Positions 1 through 6,694 of a stretch of 20,094 nt of DNA are shown here, piece after piece. Within the stretch, counting starts at the first letter, position 1. Every line of letters starts with the position of its first letter. Source of the stretch: Paludibacter sp. (GTDB lineage: Bacteria > Bacteroidota > Bacteroidia > Bacteroidales > Paludibacteraceae); contig JAUSNQ010000063.1 of assembly GCA_030655595.1 (NCBI GenBank), positions 1-20,094 of the forward strand. The letters run 5' to 3'. Position numbers and translations under genes: made by a program. Under the pieces are notes generated by a model that saw only the letters and a program-made list of their open reading frames with translations, searched no databases and had not been told where the DNA came from.

Positions 1-1277
1 AACAAACCAAAACTATACAATCCCAGTAATGGGCCATAAGTATAGGATACAATGACATAAATGGCATCAATGATGCTTCTGTTATTCAGTTTTTCAAACA
101 AGAGGATGATGAAGATAAACAACACTGTAATTGATGCATGAACAAGCAATCTTACACCTTTTGCACTAATCTTTTTACCTTTTGCATAGTTTTTCTCTTC
201 AATACCCAATATATCGATGGTGAATGAGGTCGTGAGTGCCGTTAGTGCAGAGTCGGCACTCGAAAATGCTGCAGCTATAATTCCCAGTATAAACAAGATT
301 ACAACGGGCGTGCTGAAATAATTCATGGCAACAAAAGGCAATATCTCATCGCCTTTTGCAGGCAATTGCAGACCGGTTTGAGCAGCAAATACCAAAATCA
401 GAAAACCCAATATCAAAAAAATAAAATTTACCGGAATAAACGCAAAACCATACCAATACATATTTTTTTGAGCTTCAGGCAAGCTTTTACACGATAAATT
501 TTTCTGCATCATATCCTGATCCAGCCCTGTCATGACAATGGCTATGAAAATACCGCTGAAAAACTGTTTGAAGAAATTTTGTTTACTCACCCAATCATCA
601 AAAACAAAAACCCGGGTCAAATCACTGTCGATAAACGATTTTGAAAAGTCTCCGAAACCAGTTTGAGTTTTCTGCATCAATTCATACACCATCATGAACA
701 AAGCAGTGATCATGATTATCGTTTGTAAGGTATCTGTCCATACAATGCTTTTGATGCCACTTCTAAAAGTATAAATCCAGATGAGCACCAATATTCCCGC
801 AACGGTTAAGTAAAAAGGGATTTCCCAATGATCAAAAACGATTTTTTGTAGAATCAGAGCGACAATAAACAAGCGTGCCGCAGCGCCAATTGTTTTGGAT
901 AGAAGAAAAAATGAAGCCCCTGTTTTGTAACTGTATTTCCCAAAACGTTGTCCCAAATAAGTATAGATACTCGTCAGATTTAGTTTGTAGTACAAGGGCA
1001 ATAAGACATGCGCAATCACCAGATAACCAACTAAAAAACCCAATACGGTCTGCATGTAGGTAAACTGAATACTACCCACCATGCCTGGTACAGAAACAAA
1101 ACTGACACCTGAGATGGAAGCTCCAACCATCCCGATTGACACAATCCACCAGGGCGATTTTCTGTTTCCTGTAAAAAAAGCATCATTATCCGTTGATTTT
1201 CTTCCAATTATGTAAGAAATCAACAACAACAATGCAAAATAAAATATGATGATCAGTAAAATACTTGGGCTGTTCAT
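1..1277 (-). CDS. Sodium:solute symporter (SSS family), 3'-truncated by window edge
   Basis: I translated this from the ATG whose complement is at 1275-1277. About 425 codons are visible without a stop, and the C-terminus lies beyond base 1. The protein is very hydrophobic with many membrane segments, starting MNSPSILLIIIFYFALLLL. An early GRKSTDNDAFFTGNR stretch followed by SPWWIVSIGMVGASISGVSF is typical of the N-terminal core of SSS transporters. The family signature region FSSADSALTALTTSF is present near residue 340. SSS proteins couple Na+ influx to uptake of sugars, organic acids, vitamins or sialic acid across the inner membrane. Nothing in the sequence fixes the substrate. The gene is divergent from recR across about 145 bp that carries promoter motifs for both directions. 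Family assignment is firm; substrate is unknown. Confidence 0.92.
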   Translation of the reverse strand, partial: MNSPSILLIIIFYFALLLLISYIIGRKSTDNDAFFTGNRKSPWWIVSIGMVGASISGVSFVSVPGMVGSIQFTYMQTVLGFLVGYLVIAHVLLPLYYKLNLTSIYTYLGQRFGKYSYKTGASFFLLSKTIGAAARLFIVALILQKIVFDHWEIPFYLTVAGILVLIWIYTFRSGIKSIVWTDTLQTIIMITALFMMVYELMQKTQTGFGDFSKSFIDSDLTRVFVFDDWVSKQNFFKQFFSGIFIAIVMTGLDQDMMQKNLSCKSLPEAQKNMYWYGFAFIPVNFIFLILGFLILVFAAQTGLQLPAKGDEILPFVAMNYFSTPVVILFILGIIAAAFSSADSALTALTTSFTIDILGIEEKNYAKGKKISAKGVRLLVHASITVLFIFIILLFEKLNNRSIIDAIYVIVSYTYGPLLGLYSFGL

Positions 1278-1324
1278 TTAGTTGTGAGTAGTTGATTTGA
1301 GTAATCGATTTGAATAATTTGGCT

Positions 1325-1332
1325 CAAAATTA
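1325..1332 (-). promoter_or_regulatory. Putative Bacteroidota -7 element for the symporter
   Basis: On the minus strand this reads TAATTTTG, an exact match to TAnnTTTG. It lies about 48 bp upstream of the symporter ATG. I see no convincing -33 TTG at the usual spacing. A 12-bp direct repeat with one mismatch (1294-1305 and 1307-1318) lies between it and the start codon, in the presumed 5' UTR. Confidence 0.45.
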
Positions 1333-1374
1333 GTGAAAAATAAACAAAATACAGATAAAACCATTGAAAATAGC

Positions 1375-1402
1375 TTGTTCAATTTAATTTTTTGTAAATT
1401 TG
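1375..1402 (+). promoter_or_regulatory. Putative Bacteroidota promoter for recR
   Basis: A TTG at 1375-1377 (-33-like) is followed after 17 bp by TAAATTTG at 1395-1402, an exact TAnnTTTG -7 element. Transcription would start near 1409. That is downstream of an in-frame TTG at 1400 and upstream of the ATG at 1424, so the promoter decides in favour of the ATG start. Confidence 0.6.
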
Positions 1403-1423
1403 CAATCGATTTTTTCGAACATA

Positions 1424-2047
1424 ATGAGTCATCAGCAATATCCATCAATTTTGTTAGAAAACGCAGTCAATGAGTTTTCTAAACTACCGGGAATCGGGCG
1501 AAAAACAGCGCTGCGTTTAAGCTTATTTTTATTGCGACAAAGTGAGTTTGAAGCTGAGAAGTTTGGGAATGCGATGATTTTGCTCAGAAAAGAAATCAAA
1601 TATTGTGAAAAATGCCATAATATAGCCGATACCGACATTTGTCAGATTTGTGCCAATCCTGCACGTGACAGCAAAACTGTTTGCGTAGTTGAAAACATCA
1701 AAGATGTCATGTCGATTGAAAACACCCAGCAATACAAAGGTTTGTACCACGTATTGGGAGGCATCATTTCACCAATGGATGGCATTGGCCCCTCTGATTT
1801 AGAGATAAACAGTCTGATTGAAAGAATTGAAAAAGAAGATATTCAAGAAGTCATTTTAGCACTCAGCACGACCATGGAAGGCGACACAACCAATTTTTAC
1901 ATATACCGTAAATTGTCACCGTTCGATATCCGCATAACAACCATTGCCAGAGGAATTGCTGTCGGTGACGAACTGGAATATGCTGACGAAGTGACTTTAG
2001 GCAGATCAATTCTGAATCGAATAGATTTTTCGTACGCACTAAAATAA
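1424..2047 (+). CDS. recR: Recombination mediator protein RecR
   Basis: RecR works with RecF and RecO to load RecA at single-strand gaps and in daughter-strand gap repair. The 207-residue protein is the usual RecR length. It shows an N-terminal helix-hairpin-helix ([17 protein letters not shown], about residues 21-37), a four-cysteine zinc motif (C61, C64, C73, C76) and a Toprim domain from about residue 84 ([14 protein letters not shown]). The ATG at 1424 is preferred over an upstream in-frame TTG at 1400, because the predicted -7 promoter element overlaps that TTG and because RecR proteins normally begin a few residues before the YPS-LLE motif, as here. It leads a probable operon with the small membrane protein 13 bp downstream. 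Confidence 0.97.
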   Translation: MSHQQYPSILLENAVNEFSKLPGIGRKTALRLSLFLLRQSEFEAEKFGNAMILLRKEIKYCEKCHNIADTDICQICANPARDSKTVCVVENIKDVMSIENTQQYKGLYHVLGGIISPMDGIGPSDLEINSLIERIEKEDIQEVILALSTTMEGDTTNFYIYRKLSPFDIRITTIARGIAVGDELEYADEVTLGRSILNRIDFSYALK

Positions 2048-2060
2048 ATAAGTTTCAACA

Positions 2061-2522
2061 ATGAAAAAAACACTGAATAAACTTACGCTGATTTACTACC
2101 TGATTTACATTGCCGCCATAGTGGTAGGGATATCAGGTTTTCAACTTTTCAGATCGGGGTACACCATCGATGATAAGAGTACTTTGGGTATTGCAATTTC
2201 GTCCATCTTAATCATTTTCATAATCGGTTCAATCCCCATCACTTTAGCACTTTTCAACAAAAAAACCAAAAAATGGGCAGAAATTGAAGATGTTAATGAG
2301 AAGCTAAAAATATACGAAAAAGCAAGCATCATCCGATTAGCTATTGTGGGAACAGGATTCCTACTGGGCGTTTTATTCTATTTCGTCCTTTATTCACCAC
2401 AATCTAATTCACAATCCATGATATTCTGTGCCGGTATTGCAGCCATTGCATTGTTTTTTTGCAAACCCGCAGAAGTAAAAATAATTTCGGAGTTAAAAAT
2501 AGAAGAACCTGACAGATATTAG
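2061..2522 (+). CDS. Small integral membrane protein, unknown function
   Basis: I do not recognise a named family. The 153-residue protein has four likely membrane helices: residues about 9-29 (LIYYLIYIAAIVVGISGF), 43-65, 92-112 and 119-134. A charged cytosolic-type loop (NKKTKKWAEIEDVNEKLKIYEK, written here only to mark about residues 66-87) separates the helix pairs. The N-terminus MKKTLNKLT is positively charged, so it is probably inside. It starts 13 bp after recR and is probably co-transcribed with it. An AT-rich hairpin plus T-tract follows the stop, so the transcription unit may end here. No catalytic motif is visible. Confidence 0.8.
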   Translation: MKKTLNKLTLIYYLIYIAAIVVGISGFQLFRSGYTIDDKSTLGIAISSILIIFIIGSIPITLALFNKKTKKWAEIEDVNEKLKIYEKASIIRLAIVGTGFLLGVLFYFVLYSPQSNSQSMIFCAGIAAIALFFCKPAEVKIISELKIEEPDRY

Positions 2523-2524
2523 TT

Positions 2525-2556
2525 TCTTTTCAACAGCAAACTGAAAAGATTTTTTT
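2525..2556 (+). terminator. Possible rho-independent terminator after the recR operon
   Basis: TCTTTTCA (2525-2532) pairs with TGAAAAGA (2542-2549). An alternative inner CAG/CTG pairing is possible, and seven T follow (2550-2556). The stem is AT-rich and short, so strength is doubtful. If it works, the HAD/GNAT pair is a separate unit or relies on readthrough. Confidence 0.45.
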
Positions 2557-2580
2557 AAAACTTAAAACACGATAATTTAT

Positions 2581-3024
2581 ATGATTGTTGCCGTAGATTT
2601 TGATGGAACCATAGTTACCCACGAATACCCGAATATTGGACGGGACATTCCGTTTGCAATTGAAACACTGAAAAAATTGCAGGAGGATTACCAGTTACGC
2701 CTGATTTTATGGACAGTGCGAGAAGGAAAAGAATTAGACGAAGCAGTAGCATATTGTCGCAAAAAAGGATTGGAGTTTTATGCCGTCAATTCAAACTTTC
2801 CGGAAGAAACTCCAGAACACAAAGAACCACGCAAATTGAAAGCTGATTTGTTCATTGATGATAGAAACTTGGGTGGGCTGCCGGATTGGGGAGTTATTTA
2901 CCAAATGATAGCCTCAGGGAAACATTTCAATATGGAGTCATTGTTCTCACCCTATACCAACAATGAATTTACCAATCGCGGTAGCGGAAAAAAGAAAGGA
3001 TTTTTAAAGTCGTTTTTCAATTGA
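2581..3024 (+). CDS. Small HAD-superfamily phosphatase-like protein
   Basis: The 147-residue protein has HAD hallmarks. Motif I is DFDGT at residues 6-10, with nucleophile D6 and acid/base D8. Motif II has T45 in LILWTVRE. A K-rich stretch near residues 81-87 could supply the motif III lysine. Motif IV is the acidic pair D93-D94 in LFIDDRNLGG. There is almost no cap domain, so it is a minimal HAD fold of the kind found in small Bacteroidota hydrolases. It most likely hydrolyses a small phosphoester; the substrate is not predictable. It overlaps no neighbour, but its stop codon is one base from the ATG of the downstream acetyltransferase, which implies translational coupling. Confidence 0.85.
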   Translation: MIVAVDFDGTIVTHEYPNIGRDIPFAIETLKKLQEDYQLRLILWTVREGKELDEAVAYCRKKGLEFYAVNSNFPEETPEHKEPRKLKADLFIDDRNLGGLPDWGVIYQMIASGKHFNMESLFSPYTNNEFTNRGSGKKKGFLKSFFN

Positions 3025-3025
3025 T

Positions 3026-3571
3026 ATGCTACTAGAGAACAACATATTAAGACTTAGAGCTCCTGAACCCGAAGATTTGGAGGTTTTATACACTTGGGAG
3101 AATATGCCTGTTTTCTGGGAAGCCGGTAATACCCGACAACCCTATTCTAAATTTGCCTTAAAAGCATATATCAGTCAGATCAATACGAATATCTACGAAA
3201 CCAACCAATTGCGTTTGATGATGATAGATGTAGTATCCGGAGAAACAGTCGGTACGGTCGATTTGTTTGATTTTGACATCCACCACAGTCGCATCGCACT
3301 CGGATTATTTGTTGCGCCGGGATTTCAGGGAAAGGGGTTTGCCAAAGCAGCACTTCAGTTGACCGAAGATTATGTCTTTGGATATCTCAAAATCAATCAG
3401 CTTTATTGTCACATTGCCAAAAGCAACACAGCCAGCATCAACATGTTTGAAAAGGAGAATTTTTCAACAACCCTGCTGAAGAAGTGGATCAAAACGACAA
3501 AAGGATTTGAAGATATTGTAGTTTTTCAACAATTTATGGATGATTATTTAATCCGTAAAAATTTACAATAA
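3026..3571 (+). CDS. GNAT family N-acetyltransferase (RimL-like)
   Basis: The 181-residue protein starts with a RimL-type N-terminus (LLENNILRLRAPEPEDLEVL). The acetyl-CoA binding motif A is visible as GFQGKGFAKAAL, residues 99-110, giving QxxGxA at 101-106. A C-terminal region with the N-x-A-S-x-x-x-F/Y pattern (SNTASINMFEKENF) is typical of GNAT motif B. The family transfers an acetyl group from acetyl-CoA to an amine on a protein N-terminus, a metabolite or an antibiotic; the substrate here is unknown. The ATG follows the HAD stop by a single base (TGATATG), so the two genes are very probably co-translated. It converges with manA with one base between the two stop codons, leaving no room for a dedicated terminator. 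Confidence 0.9.
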   Translation: MLLENNILRLRAPEPEDLEVLYTWENMPVFWEAGNTRQPYSKFALKAYISQINTNIYETNQLRLMMIDVVSGETVGTVDLFDFDIHHSRIALGLFVAPGFQGKGFAKAALQLTEDYVFGYLKINQLYCHIAKSNTASINMFEKENFSTTLLKKWIKTTKGFEDIVVFQQFMDDYLIRKNLQ

Positions 3572-3572
3572 A

Positions 3573-4547
3573 TCAGCCTACATAGACTTCCAGCAGCGTA
3601 GCTTCTCCTTTTGGGGTAAGATGGACTTCCTGCATGCACGCTGGAATCAAAACCGTATCTCCTTTTGAAACGCTGGTATTTTCACCCTCGCATGTGATAT
3701 CAAAATCACCTTCTACGCACATATATGCGACAAATGAATCCAACAAGCCATAATTTCTGGTGAGTTGCTCATTCATGCGAATGAGGTTAGTCGTGAAGTA
3801 TTCGCATGTAACCAAAGGTGTCAATTCATTCAAAACCGCAAGATAAGGTGTTTTTGGGTTCTTGGATGCTTGGTAATCAATCACATCAATCGCCTCATCG
3901 GTATGCAAGTCCCTTTCCTTTCCCTGATCATCAACACGTTTATAGTCATATATGCGATAAGTCAGATCACTGGTTTGCTGAATTTCGGCCAACACAACGC
4001 CTTTACCAATTGCATGTACCAGTCCTGCTGGAATAAAGAGCACATCGCCTTTGGTGACTTTGATTGTTTGCAACAAATCTTCCAGCACACCTTCCTCGAC
4101 GGCTTTCAAATAATTTTCTTGCGTACAATCTTCCTTAAAACCGATTATTAATGCACCATCAGGATCTGCATCAATCACATACCACATTTCTGTTTTGCCA
4201 TAGGAATTGTGTCTTTCCGCTGCCACCTCATCATTTGGGTGGACCTGGATGGATAAATTTTCGTTGGCATCAATCAGTTTAAACAACAAAGGAAATGTCA
4301 GACCATGTTGGTCATAAACCTTATCCCCAAGCAAATCACCCATGTAAACTTCAATCAACTCTTCCAAATTATTTCCGGCAAGATAACCATTGGAAACAAC
4401 AGAAATATCGCCTTCGTAACCCGACAGTTCCCAACTTTCGCCCAACTTATCAGTTTCGGCTTGTTTACCAAATAAACTCTTCAACTTTGTGCCCCCCCAA
4501 ATCTTGTCTTTCAAAATGGGAGTGAATTTTAGCGGGTATAATGACAT
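3573..4547 (-). CDS. manA: Mannose-6-phosphate isomerase, class I (phosphomannose isomerase)
   Basis: It interconverts mannose-6-phosphate and fructose-6-phosphate in the cytosol, feeding GDP-mannose synthesis or mannose catabolism. The 324-residue length fits the short type I enzymes of Bacteroidota and Firmicutes. Zinc ligands and active-site context are visible: QVHPNDE (Q101, H103), KTEMWYV (E120) and PAGLVHAIGKG (H178). A second cupin-like C-terminal half (about 230-324) ends with LIPACMQEVHLTPKGEATLLEVYVG-like beta strands. It is the last gene of a minus-strand cluster after galE, with a 41-bp gap that holds a tandem heptamer repeat where the ribosome would bind. The ATG complement is at 4545-4547, and no better upstream start exists. 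Confidence 0.93.
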   Translation of the reverse strand: MSLYPLKFTPILKDKIWGGTKLKSLFGKQAETDKLGESWELSGYEGDISVVSNGYLAGNNLEELIEVYMGDLLGDKVYDQHGLTFPLLFKLIDANENLSIQVHPNDEVAAERHNSYGKTEMWYVIDADPDGALIIGFKEDCTQENYLKAVEEGVLEDLLQTIKVTKGDVLFIPAGLVHAIGKGVVLAEIQQTSDLTYRIYDYKRVDDQGKERDLHTDEAIDVIDYQASKNPKTPYLAVLNELTPLVTCEYFTTNLIRMNEQLTRNYGLLDSFVAYMCVEGDFDITCEGENTSVSKGDTVLIPACMQEVHLTPKGEATLLEVYVG

Positions 4548-4551
4548 GTGA

Positions 4552-4579
4552 TAGTGGTTAGTGATTAGTGATTAGTGAT
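4552..4579. repeat. Tandem heptamer repeat (TAGTGAT x4, first unit TAGTGGT)
   Basis: Four contiguous 7-bp units are visible: TAGTGGT at 4552-4558, then TAGTGAT at 4559, 4566 and 4573. They occupy 5-32 bp upstream of the manA ATG on the minus strand, that is, its translation initiation region, and end 9 bp from the galE stop. Heptamer arrays can change copy number by slippage. Confidence 0.85.
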
Positions 4580-4588
4580 TAATCGCTT

Positions 4589-5620
4589 TTAGTTTCTTTG
4601 TTTTGCGAGTTTTAATTCCCATGCCCACGAGCTGCGAAGAGTTTCTTCAACTGTTTCATTCGCTTTCCAACCCAATACTTCATTGGCAATGGTTGGATCT
4701 GCCCATACTTTCTCGATATCACCTTCACGGCGGTCCACAATCTTGTAAGGAACTTTCACGCCATTCACTTCTTCAAAGGTTTTAATAATTTCGAGGACTG
4801 AGAGTCCGCGACCTGTACCCAAATTGAATGTCTCAACACGATCGGGGGATTTCTGGTTCATCAAGCGTTTAACAGCAATAACATGTGCTTTCGCCAAATC
4901 TACAACATGGATATAATCGCGAATACAAGATCCATCGGGGGTATCATAATCATTCCCGAAAATCTGCAATTGTTTGCGCAGTCCAATAGCCGTTTGAGTC
5001 ACAAAAGGCAATAGATTATTAGGCACCCCGTTGGGCAATTCACCAATTTCGGCAGAAGCATGCGCTCCAATCGGATTGAAATATCTCAGGATAATACTCT
5101 GATAGCTATTTGGATTGGCATAAATCGTTTCGCGAATTATTTCTTCGCCAATTTGTTTGGTATTGCCATAGGGCGAAAGAGCTGGTTTGATGGGAGCGTT
5201 TTCGGTAACCGGGAGGATGTCAGGCTGTCCATACACCGTACACGAAGATGAAAAAACAAAATTCTTAATTTTATGAATTGGCATCAATTGAAGCAGATTA
5301 ATCAATGAAACCAAATTGTTCCGATAGTATAACAATGGCTTCTCCACAGATTCTCCCACAGCTTTGCTTGCTGCGAAATGGATAATTGATTCAATATCGC
5401 CGTATTTTTCAAACATCCTATCCATCGCCACGTAATCAACACAATCGATATTTTCGAATGCAGGACGCACGCCTGTAATTTTCTCAATACCATCCAACAC
5501 ATCTACATTCGAATTTGATAAATTATCAACAATAACTACTTCAAATCCATCATTTATCAATTCTACTACTGTGTGAGAACCTATATATCCGGTACCTCCG
5601 GTAACTAATACTCTTGACAT
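4589..5620 (-). CDS. galE: UDP-glucose 4-epimerase
   Basis: It interconverts UDP-glucose and UDP-galactose (or the N-acetyl forms) using bound NAD. The 343-residue protein is typical GalE length. The NAD-binding Rossmann motif GGTGYIGSH is at residues 8-16. The extended short-chain dehydrogenase active site is intact: SSSCTVYG (124-131) with the YxxxK pair Y151/K155 in SPYGNTKQ. Later motifs ILRYFNPIGAH and SCIRDYIHVVDLAKAH are diagnostic for GalE. The gene starts 4 bp after the nucleotidyltransferase stop, so the two are almost certainly one operon. The neighbouring manA supports a role in supplying activated hexoses for surface polysaccharide or glycoconjugates. Confidence 0.97.
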   Translation of the reverse strand: MSRVLVTGGTGYIGSHTVVELINDGFEVVIVDNLSNSNVDVLDGIEKITGVRPAFENIDCVDYVAMDRMFEKYGDIESIIHFAASKAVGESVEKPLLYYRNNLVSLINLLQLMPIHKIKNFVFSSSCTVYGQPDILPVTENAPIKPALSPYGNTKQIGEEIIRETIYANPNSYQSIILRYFNPIGAHASAEIGELPNGVPNNLLPFVTQTAIGLRKQLQIFGNDYDTPDGSCIRDYIHVVDLAKAHVIAVKRLMNQKSPDRVETFNLGTGRGLSVLEIIKTFEEVNGVKVPYKIVDRREGDIEKVWADPTIANEVLGWKANETVEETLRSSWAWELKLAKQRN

Positions 5621-5624
5621 AATT

Positions 5625-6533
5625 TTATTTTTTAAAAAGTCGCTTTGGATAAACTCCCTTACGCACTAATTCATTGATTTTCAATACAACTTGTTGACGA
5701 TCTTCAGCATAGGTAACACCAAACCATTTTGATGTCGTATCCAACACTTTGCAATTGGCCTTGTTTGCAACAATTAAATCATTAACAGCAAGCGGAATAT
5801 AAAATTCAGATTTCAGTTCATTTCCCCTTTCAGCCAAAAAATGCTTGAAATACTCCCATGAATAATCAAAATAATCCGGTGTAAATCCCCACATATTCAT
5901 CGAAACAGGCGTATTGGCAGGAATGATAACTTCCTCTCCTTTTTCATCGATATATATGATAGCTCCTGATTTTTCTTCGATGTGAGTTCTTTCCACAACA
6001 TTCTTCAAGTACCCATTTTCATCAACCACACACACACCGCGACTTACCGAACCGCTTTCAGAAAGAGTATTACCAACATGATAACCAACCATGCAGTATT
6101 CGTTTTGTTTACCTGCAACATCTTTCAGAAAATCAGCCAGTACCTGAAAAGATTCCTGACCGTAAAAATCATCGGCATTGATCACAGCAAATGGCTCTTT
6201 GATGACATCTTTCCCCATCAATACAGCATGATTGGTTCCCCAGGGTTTCTCACGCTCAGGATTATATTGACTGCCGGCTGGAACATTGGTGATATCTTGA
6301 AACACGATTTCAACATCAATCAGGTTTTTAAATTTGTTAACCACGATTTCTCTGAAGTCCATTTCAAAGCTCTCGCGGATTACAAACACTATTTTTCCAA
6401 AACCGGCTTTGATAGCATCATAAATGGAATAATCCATGATGGTTTCACCATTAGGACCCAAGCCGTCTAACTGTTTTAAACCGCCATAACGGCTGCCCAT
6501 TCCTGCTGCTAAAACAAATAAAGTAGGTTTCAT
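5625..6533 (-). CDS. Sugar-1-phosphate nucleotidyltransferase-like protein
   Basis: The 302-residue protein starts with the nucleotide-binding loop of the NTP_transferase superfamily, LAAGMGSRYGGLKQ (residues 8-21). Here GSRYGG replaces the more common GxGTRLxPLT, and K20 probably contacts the triphosphate. A metal-binding acidic pair follows at D121-D122 (VINADDFYG). A GVTYAEDRQQV stretch near the C-terminus resembles the end of the catalytic domain. The superfamily makes NDP-sugars from sugar-1-phosphates. Adjacency to galE makes a UTP-glucose/galactose-1-phosphate activity plausible, but the substrate is inference. It is the first gene of the minus-strand operon and has a good -7 promoter element 27 bp upstream. 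Confidence 0.85.
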   Translation of the reverse strand: MKPTLFVLAAGMGSRYGGLKQLDGLGPNGETIMDYSIYDAIKAGFGKIVFVIRESFEMDFREIVVNKFKNLIDVEIVFQDITNVPAGSQYNPEREKPWGTNHAVLMGKDVIKEPFAVINADDFYGQESFQVLADFLKDVAGKQNEYCMVGYHVGNTLSESGSVSRGVCVVDENGYLKNVVERTHIEEKSGAIIYIDEKGEEVIIPANTPVSMNMWGFTPDYFDYSWEYFKHFLAERGNELKSEFYIPLAVNDLIVANKANCKVLDTTSKWFGVTYAEDRQQVVLKINELVRKGVYPKRLFKK

Positions 6534-6559
6534 AAATTTTTATTTTTTGATTTGAGTTG

Positions 6560-6567
6560 CAAAAGTA
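6560..6567 (-). promoter_or_regulatory. Putative -7 promoter element of the nucleotidyltransferase-galE operon
   Basis: The minus strand reads TACTTTTG followed by CAAC, an exact TAnnTTTG match, 26 bp upstream of the ATG at 6533. The region upstream is a long A/T tract without a clear -33 TTG. Confidence 0.55.
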
Positions 6568-6667
6568 CATTTTTTTTTTGATTTGCGATAACTTTTTGCT
6601 TGCTGAATTGTTATTTATTTGCGAGATAATTGAACGCAACATATAACCTTAAAACACACTAATCAAC

Positions 6668-6694
6668 ATGAAAACAAGTGTTTTTTTTCTTTAA
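6668..6694 (+). other. Out-of-frame ATG plus T8 tract at the start of the beta-helix gene
   Basis: An ATG at 6668 opens a frame that ends after eight codons at a TAA (6692-6694). A run of eight T (6681-6688) lies in between. Removing one T would join this ATG to the 1838-codon frame and produce MKTSVFFFKRTSLFFLSF, a textbook signal peptide start. The alternative, in-frame GTG at 6678, gives the less usual MFFFFKRTS. Confidence 0.8.

Noticed and set aside
1400..1423. Upstream TTG start for recR adding eight residues
   Set aside because: The predicted -7 promoter element covers the TTG, and the extra residues do not resemble RecR N-termini. The ATG at 1424 is better.
6611..6625. Plus-strand promoter for the beta-helix gene (TTTATTTG at 6614-6621)
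   Set aside because: It differs from TAnnTTTG at one position and has an uncertain -33 element, so it is too weak to list as a feature.
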